Below the pieces are notes generated by a model, which did not search any database, was not told the origin of the DNA, and was given only the letters and a program-made list of their open reading frames with translations. From the NCBI RefSeq assembly GCF_004959855.1, contig NZ_SPNT01000003.1, forward strand, positions 672,619 through 736,618: a stretch of DNA of 64,000 bases, written 5' to 3'. The stretch comes from Nitratireductor sp. XY-223. GTDB lineage: Bacteria; Pseudomonadota; Alphaproteobacteria; Rhizobiales; Rhizobiaceae. A program made the position numbers and the translations under genes. This document shows positions 59,229 through 64,000 of the stretch, piece by piece. How positions within the stretch are numbered: position 1 is the stretch's first letter; every line of letters begins with the position of its first letter.

Positions 59229-59360
59229 TCAATCCGGTTCGTCGGGCAATGTCAGCGTGATGCCGGAGATCGGCAGATCCAGCCGGTCCAACCGGGATGC
59301 CGTGGTCTCAACCAGCGAGCCGCGCGATTGTACCGAAGGCTTGACGTATTGTTTCTTCAT
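59229..59360 (-). CDS. Candidate RiPP/lasso-like precursor peptide B
   Basis: A 43-residue peptide identical to A except for its last residues (LPDEPD in place of LPEEPG) and silent changes. It has the same MKKQYVKPSVQSRGSL leader. The near identity and conserved frame across the duplication argue that it is translated rather than accidental. A GGGGGC-type site, weak as a Shine-Dalgarno, precedes the ATG. Confidence 0.6.
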   Translation of the reverse strand: MKKQYVKPSVQSRGSLVETTASRLDRLDLPISGITLTLPDEPD

Positions 59361-59383
59361 TGGAGCGCCCCCACGCTATACTT
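59245..59383 (-). repeat. Tandem duplication unit 2 (peptide B gene)
   Basis: Partner of 59081-59219. The duplicated unit carries its own start region, so each copy could be translated independently from one long transcript. Confidence 0.9.
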
Positions 59384-59450
59384 CTGTCGATCGGGCCGTC
59401 GGCCCCAATTCCCTTATGCTTCCCGCATGCCGTCCGCGGATTTCAGGCAC

Positions 59451-59576
59451 TTATTCGGCGGGATCGAAGATCGGCGGCAGCGGCACGCCTGAAAAAACGG
59501 GTTTCTTGTCCACGAGACCGGACTCGGCCAGGGAACCGCGCCTTGTGATCTTCGGTGCCTCATAGGATTTCTTCAT
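59451..59576 (-). CDS. Candidate RiPP-like precursor peptide C
   Basis: A 41-residue peptide, leader MKKSYEAPKITRRGSLAES, core-like end KKPVFSGVPLPPIFDPAE. It shares the leader motif Y-x2-P-x-I-x3-G and the P-[IV]-F-S-G-V-P-L-P segment with peptide D, and a weaker P-I-S-G-I-T-L match with A and B. There is no suitable ring acceptor spacing, so if modified it need not be a lasso. Confidence 0.55.
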   Translation of the reverse strand: MKKSYEAPKITRRGSLAESGLVDKKPVFSGVPLPPIFDPAE

Positions 59577-59643
59577 GTTCGCACCTCATCTGTCTGCCGC
59601 TTACTGTCGAGCCTTGGCGTTACATAGATCCGCGTCATAGCGA

Positions 59644-59772
59644 TTACGTGTCCACATCGAAGAGCTTAGATGGAAGCGGAACGCCCGAGAAAATCGGTTT
59701 GCTCGGCTTTGCCGTCAAACGTTCCAGGCTGCCGCGCTTTTCCACCGCGGGTGCTTCATAGCTTTTCTTCAC
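59644..59772 (-). CDS. Candidate RiPP-like precursor peptide D
   Basis: A 42-residue peptide with a GTG start at 59772 (an ATG is not available in frame), leader KKSYEAPAVEKRGSL and end SKPIFSGVPLPSKLFDVDT. It is the promoter-proximal gene of the array. A TTGACT hexamer at 59832-59837 upstream on the minus strand is a possible -35 box. Leader and C-terminal motif conservation with C argue for a real gene family. Confidence 0.55.
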   Translation of the reverse strand: MKKSYEAPAVEKRGSLERLTAKPSKPIFSGVPLPSKLFDVDT

Positions 59773-59964
59773 GAGATGCCCCCAAAATTCGCGTAACTCG
59801 TACAAATTCAACTACGATTTATCGTGGATAGAGTCAATTTTCACGCACATAATGATTTGTGGGCAATGCGCGAATAATCGATAGATCGGCAATAATGCAA
59901 CAGCGTGTACTTGCGCGTATTGCCAGGCGCCATGCCGTTTGCGGTAATTATTTGGGGGTATTGA

Positions 59965-61131
59965 CTAAATCCGGCCGCCCTTGCGAGTGGCGCCGGTGAG
60001 TTTTCCTATGAGATCGTCGATTTCATCTTTGTTGTCGCGTACGAAATCTTTGCCGGCCTGCCGGATGCGGCTGATATTGTCGGAAGAAGGGTTGAATGCG
60101 CTGGTATCGGCCGGAACCTTAGGCGACAGCACCGTCAGCCTGATGTCGATGCTGGAATCGAAGGCATCGTGTTCTTCCAACGCACCGCGACTGACCGTCG
60201 TCTCGCCGCGATAGACAAGCCGGTAGGCGGGGGTGAACCACTGCAGCATTCCCCCCTTTATGCCGATATCCTCGGTGATCGAGAAATCGCGTGTCGTTCC
60301 GAGCGCGACGACGATGAACTCCTCCACCTTCGGCAGGTGCTTTCGCGCATGGATATATGCAAGGTCCCCGGGTGCGTTCAGAATGAGGCCGGGATCGCCG
60401 TAAAAGTAGTCACCGTCCTTGTCGCCCGCGAGCACGACCGCCGGGAAGACGGTCGGAACGCTGGTCACGGCGGTGATCAGCGGCCAAAGATACATGTTCG
60501 CTTCCGTGCGATCCCAGTTGCGGAACACCTTGAGGCCGCTCGTCCTTTGCGAATAGGCGGGGAACATGGCCGGCCGCAGCAGGTCCTTGAAACGCGCAGT
60601 TCCGAAGACCCTTTGCGCTGTATCGATCCGGCCCCTATTGGTGAGCGCCGGGCCGAACACGCCAAAACCGGTCAAAACGGTGTGGTAGCGCGGACCGCTG
60701 AAGACCTGGCCGGCGAACTCCTCATAGGCGTCTATCGCTTCGTCCGCCGTCATCGGCTGCCCGCTGCTCGCATCAGGGTTCAGCAGGAGCGTGGAAATGA
60801 TCGCGCCGGTCGAGGCGCCGGCGATGAAGTCGAACAACTCGTAGATGCGCTTTCCCGAGCGCTGCTCGATCGCCTTGAGCACCTCGAGATCCGCCAGCCC
60901 GTCGAGGCCGCCGCCCTCGATGGCGAGAATGCGGGCGCGGCGCGGCACCTCCGTGGTAACAGCCACCGGTTCGTGAAACGTCGATTCGAGCGGCCAGGCG
61001 ACGAGCTGATACTCGTAGTCGGCCAGATGCCGGCTGTAGACATGGCCGATCGCAAAAAACAAGAGCACAGCCAAAGCCAGCAACCCGAGAAGGGATACAA
61101 AAAATCGGATCAGTCGCCTCAACAATACCAC
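59965..61131 (-). CDS. Patatin-like phospholipase, membrane-anchored
   Basis: A 388-residue protein. One N-terminal helix (residues ~5-30, FFVSLLGLLALAVLLFFAIG) anchors a patatin domain. The oxyanion hole ILAIEGGGLDGL lies near residue 70, nucleophile Ser in FIAGASTGAIISTLLL near residue 106 and catalytic Asp in YGDPG near residue 248 (DPG rather than the usual DGG/DGA). Patatins hydrolyse acyl chains from phospholipids. It runs toward the peptide array on the same strand and may be cargo inserted into the prophage. Phospholipases in prophages can act as anti-phage or inter-bacterial effectors. Confidence 0.85.
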   Translation of the reverse strand: MVLLRRLIRFFVSLLGLLALAVLLFFAIGHVYSRHLADYEYQLVAWPLESTFHEPVAVTTEVPRRARILAIEGGGLDGLADLEVLKAIEQRSGKRIYELFDFIAGASTGAIISTLLLNPDASSGQPMTADEAIDAYEEFAGQVFSGPRYHTVLTGFGVFGPALTNRGRIDTAQRVFGTARFKDLLRPAMFPAYSQRTSGLKVFRNWDRTEANMYLWPLITAVTSVPTVFPAVVLAGDKDGDYFYGDPGLILNAPGDLAYIHARKHLPKVEEFIVVALGTTRDFSITEDIGIKGGMLQWFTPAYRLVYRGETTVSRGALEEHDAFDSSIDIRLTVLSPKVPADTSAFNPSSDNISRIRQAGKDFVRDNKDEIDDLIGKLTGATRKGGRI

Positions 61132-61341
61132 CTAACGTTTGGCTGTTCGCGGCCGCAACGCGCCCGGGGCGCGTGCAACCGGCAGTCATCCCAAATGAAA
61201 CAGCCAATACTTTAAGTATTTATTATCCCCGCTGGCCAGCAAAGTGTCCGACCGGGGCGGATCTGAGCGTTATCGGGCGTGTGGCGTTTCTCCCGAACAC
61301 CGCGTTATGCTGCGCATATCGCAGGAGAACAACGATCTGTC

Positions 61342-62388
61342 ATGGATTATCGAAGCCTGAACGAAGTGGGCATGGCGCCAGCAAACCGGGAGGACGGATG
61401 GGAGATATCCGGACCGCAACAGGCCGGGTTCGACCCCGAAGCGCTCGCGGCCATCGCTGACGAAATAGACGATGATCAGCACGGCGATTTTCACGCGCTG
61501 CTCATCGCCAGGCGCGGCCGGCTGGTCTTCGAGGCCTATTTCAACGGCTACGACGCGGCGCGCCTGCACGACATCCGGTCCGCGGGCAAGAGCTTCACGG
61601 CAACACTTATCGGCATCGCGATCGACCAGGGCGCTATCCCGAATGCGGACGTCCGCATGCTGCCTTACTTCCCGAATTTCAGGCCCCACGCCCGCGTGGA
61701 CCCGCAAAAGGAGGCGATCACGGTCCGGCATCTCCTGATGATGACGTCAGGTTTCGATGCCGATGATGCGGACCCGGCAACCCCCGGCTGCGAAGACAAC
61801 ATGCTGAAATCGGACGACTGGATCCGCTGCGGGCTTGACCTGCCCATGGCCCGGGCACCGGGCGAGCAGTGGGTCTATGCGGGGGTGAACACCATGCTCC
61901 TGGCGGGCCTTCTTGAAGCCGCGACCCAAGGGCCGCTGATCGACTTCGCCAGTGAATGGCTCTTTGGCCCGTTGGGAATCGATAAGTTCCACTGGCAGAG
62001 ATCGCCCCGGGGGATTGTCGCCGGCCAGGGGTTCCTGTCGCTTCGCGGCCGGGACCAGCTCAAACTGGGACAGCTCCACCTCGACAACGGGGTGTGGGGC
62101 GGGAAAAGGATTGTCTCGGAACAATGGGTCCGCGCCGCCACGAAACACCGGGTCGATATTCCGAATGAAGGCCACGCGGGCTACGGCTACCAGTGGTGGC
62201 GCATGACGATCGACATGGACGGCAAGGGTATCGGTTGTTTCTTCGCGAGCGGCAACGGCGGCAACAAGATCTATGTTCTGCCTTCCCTTGGCATGGTTGT
62301 CGGGACCGCCAGCTCGGCCTATGGCAAGCCCTATATGCACACAAGATCACACACGATCTTGCGCAGGGTTATCCAGGCGGCGATCTAG
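61342..62388 (+). CDS. Beta-lactamase-fold serine hydrolase
   Basis: A 348-residue class C beta-lactamase/DD-peptidase-like hydrolase. The S-x-x-K motif is SAGK (within IRSAGKSFTATL, residues ~81-84), the Tyr motif is YAGVN, and a C-terminal GNGG (FFASGNGGNKIY) replaces the H/K-T-G triad. No signal peptide is present, so it is probably cytosolic and acts on esters or peptides rather than cell wall. The ATG at 61342 has AGGAG 14 bases upstream, longer than ideal. It is divergent from the patatin gene with a 210-bp gap and lies inside the prophage interval. Confidence 0.85.
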   Translation: MDYRSLNEVGMAPANREDGWEISGPQQAGFDPEALAAIADEIDDDQHGDFHALLIARRGRLVFEAYFNGYDAARLHDIRSAGKSFTATLIGIAIDQGAIPNADVRMLPYFPNFRPHARVDPQKEAITVRHLLMMTSGFDADDADPATPGCEDNMLKSDDWIRCGLDLPMARAPGEQWVYAGVNTMLLAGLLEAATQGPLIDFASEWLFGPLGIDKFHWQRSPRGIVAGQGFLSLRGRDQLKLGQLHLDNGVWGGKRIVSEQWVRAATKHRVDIPNEGHAGYGYQWWRMTIDMDGKGIGCFFASGNGGNKIYVLPSLGMVVGTASSAYGKPYMHTRSHTILRRVIQAAI

Positions 62389-62681
62389 CCTGCCCGCCAG
62401 GACCGAAGCGGGAAGAGCTGCCGTACAGGAAGAACTTCTTACCCTGGCCGGCGCGTGACGACACGGAGAAAGAACTGCGCCACGCGGTGGATGCCGAAAC
62501 AAATCAACGGGATAGGGCAGGGCCGTACTGCATCGCCGGCCCGCAGCCGGTTATCGGGATCGCCGTCTGTCCGCGAATTCCCTATTGTTGCATGCAACCC
62601 ATGGAGTATCGCGCAGCCGCGTCGGCAAAAAGCCTGCCGACATCGTTATTGGTACTTCCACGATCGATCGTATTCTGATAG
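62389..62681. other. Intergenic region between serine hydrolase and last cargo pair
   Basis: About 290 bases without a credible gene, continuing as the SOS-box promoter region to 62757. Open frames here have poor codon use and no ribosome site. Confidence 0.4.
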
Positions 62682-62696
62682 GAACAAAATAAGAAC
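62682..62696. promoter_or_regulatory. SOS (LexA) box upstream of secreted cargo pair
   Basis: GAACAAAATAAGAAC, perfect GAAC-N7-GAAC, 61 bases before the ATG at 62758, followed by ACAATTGTGGGTAG as at 57396. Confidence 0.85.
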
Positions 62697-62757
62697 ACAA
62701 TTGTGGGTAGCAATGGTTAGCACCTAGATGCAAGCGTTCGAACACGGGAGTAGTGCC

Positions 62758-63276
62758 ATGCGGGTCAATCGGTTTGCAGGTGCGTTGTGCGCAGCATTCG
62801 TGGCGCTCGGTGTTTTCCTGTCAGCGTCTGCTGTCGGCGCGCAGGTGGTTTTCTGGATCGAGCCCAAAAAAGGTTTCCAAGCGGTCAGCGCCGCGGATTT
62901 TGAGAAAATCAAGCGCCTGGAGCGATCCGTCTTCGTGTCCGAACTGAAGCAGGACGAGCTCGCGATCCAGGACTTCAATTCGGAAAATCACATCTACCGC
63001 GTGCTGCGCTTCTGCGCCCCGGAGAAAACGGAGGAGTGCTTTACCTCGTTTTATCGTGACGAACTCGCCGATGAGAACCTGTTCCTGGCGACGAGGCTGC
63101 CCGGCATAACCGCCGCCCAGTACGATTCCTTCTTTTTTTGCAAAGACTGCGGGTCTGCCTACGAGGTCTGGTTCTTCAGTCCAGATCGCCCGTTGTCTCC
63201 TTACGCGTGTCCAACAATCGCTTACCTTACGGACGACAGAGCGACATTAAACTTCGGCGCCGGTTGCTCCAATTGA
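62758..63276 (+). CDS. SOS-controlled secreted cargo protein, paralogue 1
   Basis: A 172-residue protein with a signal peptide (MRVNRFAGALCAAFVALGVF, cleavage near VGAQ). The mature domain has eight or so cysteines, including RVLRFCAPEKTEECF, and the motif SFYRDELADENLF, which it shares with the next gene (SFYRDEIKDENFF). The ATG at 62758 has GGGAG upstream; an in-frame ATG ten codons earlier is less likely. Function unknown; a disulfide-stabilised exported protein induced by DNA damage could be an envelope effector or immunity protein. Confidence 0.7.
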   Translation: MRVNRFAGALCAAFVALGVFLSASAVGAQVVFWIEPKKGFQAVSAADFEKIKRLERSVFVSELKQDELAIQDFNSENHIYRVLRFCAPEKTEECFTSFYRDELADENLFLATRLPGITAAQYDSFFFCKDCGSAYEVWFFSPDRPLSPYACPTIAYLTDDRATLNFGAGCSN

Positions 63277-63336
63277 GCAACCGTTCTGTTTCAATAGCCC
63301 AACAGGATGCCAACTTGGAAATTGCAGGAGGCAGAT

Positions 63337-63846
63337 ATGCGATCAAGTAACACAAAGCGCCTTGTTCTTGGCTGCTTTGCCGCGCTCTTCATGTTTGCGT
63401 CGACTGGGACTGGGAGTGCCCTAGGATTAACGACCACACCTGCCAACAACTTTCTGCCAGTTTATCTACCGCTGTACGAGCAGATCAAAAAATTGAAAAA
63501 AGGCACTCCAACGACGCAGCCGAAGCAGGAAGAGCTGTCTGTCATGGAGTTTAGTTCGCACAACCATACATATACCATCCTCCGCTATTGCATGCCGATA
63601 AGCACGGAGAATTGCCTTGTCTCCTTCTACCGCGACGAAATCAAGGACGAAAATTTTTTCGGAGCCGCAGTTTTGCCTGCCTTTTCGTCGTATTGGGAAA
63701 CGCAGGTGAAACTCTGCGAGCATTGCGCGCCGGTGCATCCGATCTCCTTTCATTATGAAGACGGGTTCAGACACAGTGCATGTTCGATTACGATTATTGT
63801 GTCAGATGAAGGCGTGCTCCAGTATCTCGGCTGTCCGAAATACTGA
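63337..63846 (+). CDS. SOS-controlled secreted cargo protein, paralogue 2
   Basis: A 169-residue protein with a signal peptide (LVLGCFAALFMFASTGTGSA) and a mature domain aligned with the preceding gene: NHTYTILRYCMPISTENCLV, then SFYRDEIKDENFFGAAVLP and two further cysteine pairs. AGGAGG seven bases before the ATG is a strong ribosome site. The 60-base gap to its neighbour suggests one transcript. The pair probably arose by tandem duplication within the prophage. Confidence 0.7.
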   Translation: MRSSNTKRLVLGCFAALFMFASTGTGSALGLTTTPANNFLPVYLPLYEQIKKLKKGTPTTQPKQEELSVMEFSSHNHTYTILRYCMPISTENCLVSFYRDEIKDENFFGAAVLPAFSSYWETQVKLCEHCAPVHPISFHYEDGFRHSACSITIIVSDEGVLQYLGCPKY

Positions 63847-63915
63847 TGAGGCCGCCGCGTGCGGCAAACCGACCGGCAAGAAATCCACGCAAGTCAAACA
63901 ACAGGATAGACAGAT

Positions 63916-64000
63916 ATGGCTGACCCGGAAATCACCGGCAGCAAGGATTTGCTGCGCAGTTTTCACTACCTCTATGACAAGTCGCCGAGTTTCAGGAATA
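63916..64000 (+). CDS. Hypothetical phage protein, N-terminal part (runs off right edge)
   Basis: Twenty-eight codons are visible from an ATG at 63916 (MADPEITGSKDLLRSFHYLY, then DKSPSFRN). In podovirus-type modules the head genes (scaffold, protease, capsid) follow the connector, so this may resume the structural cluster after the cargo. The fragment is too short to assign. Confidence 0.55.
   Translation, partial: MADPEITGSKDLLRSFHYLYDKSPSFRN

Noticed and set aside
59065-59772. Repeats at 59 kb as a CRISPR or satellite array
   Set aside because: The repeat unit is ~140 bp, contains a conserved open frame, and the diverged members keep codon-level similarity, so genes explain it better.
59800-62400. 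Lasso or other RiPP maturation genes next to the peptide array
   Set aside because: The flanking genes are a patatin lipase and a beta-lactamase-fold hydrolase; no cyclase, RRE or transporter signature was found in the window.
48720-64000. Prophage integrase and att sites
   Set aside because: No tyrosine or serine recombinase, no tRNA and no flanking direct repeat could be seen; the right end lies outside the window.

Overview
The window looks like chromosomal DNA of a GC-rich alphaproteobacterium, most likely in the Hyphomicrobiales (Rhizobiales). The evidence is a MucR/Ros zinc-finger regulator, a BcsS-like outer-membrane protein, class III cyclases fused to TPR domains, TRAP transport genes, and SOS boxes of the alphaproteobacterial form GTTC-N7-GTTC. 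No rRNA, tRNA, CRISPR array, integrase or complete insertion sequence was seen.

1-14 kb is ordinary accessory chromosome: a truncated flavin monooxygenase with a cupin gene and a divergent AraC regulator, mucR, a leucine-dehydrogenase-like gene, an SH3b/proline-rich secreted protein, an AI-2E family permease, two adenylate/guanylate cyclases and small membrane proteins. The larger cyclase gene (10045-13338) lies between a DUF2306 gene and a decayed partial copy of it. That copy is fused to a duplicated 3' end of an MFS gene found 15 kb away. Short related repeats recur at 13.9, 27.4, 30.3 and 34.8 kb.

14-27 kb is a compact catabolic locus. On the minus strand lie six tightly coupled genes: tautomerase-SnoaL fusion, HyuB, HyuA, isochorismatase-fold hydrolase, ICL/PEP-mutase family lyase and FAD oxidoreductase. 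Divergently lie gntR, an aconitase-family dehydratase (LeuC/LeuD-like) and a DctPQM TRAP transporter, with an inverted repeat between the two arms. The set suggests uptake of an organic acid or cyclic amide/imide, ATP-dependent ring opening, hydration of an unsaturated diacid and retro-aldol cleavage to a keto acid. The last two steps resemble 2,3-dimethylmaleate hydratase and 2,3-dimethylmalate lyase of nicotinate fermentation. The substrate is inferred, not shown. 27-48 kb holds an amidase, an MFS transporter, a quinone-oxidoreductase-like enzyme, a Tat-exported haloalkane-dehalogenase-like protein with a LysR regulator, a peptidase, ArsR-VOC, GlxA and TetR regulators, a LuxR-HTH/hydrolase fusion, a DUF2194/glycosyltransferase pair, a BcsS-like protein, an NDUFA9-like protein, a two-gene membrane operon and a second ICL/PEP-mutase family gene.

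48.7-64 kb is part of a prophage with a podovirus-type packaging module: small and large terminase, a Gp13/GNAT-like protein, a T7-type head-tail connector and a Bbp19-like protein. Cargo genes are interleaved with the structural genes. Five cargo transcription units are each preceded by a perfect GAAC-N7-GAAC SOS box, and a sixth box lies just outside the prophage at 47849. The cargo includes two paralogous pairs of small membrane or secreted proteins (one member with an in-frame amber codon), a frameshifted membrane protein, two small membrane proteins, a patatin-like lipase, a beta-lactamase-fold hydrolase, and four tandem 41-43 residue peptides on the minus strand with lasso/RiPP-like leaders. 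The peptide array and the SOS-controlled cargo are the least explained features of the window.
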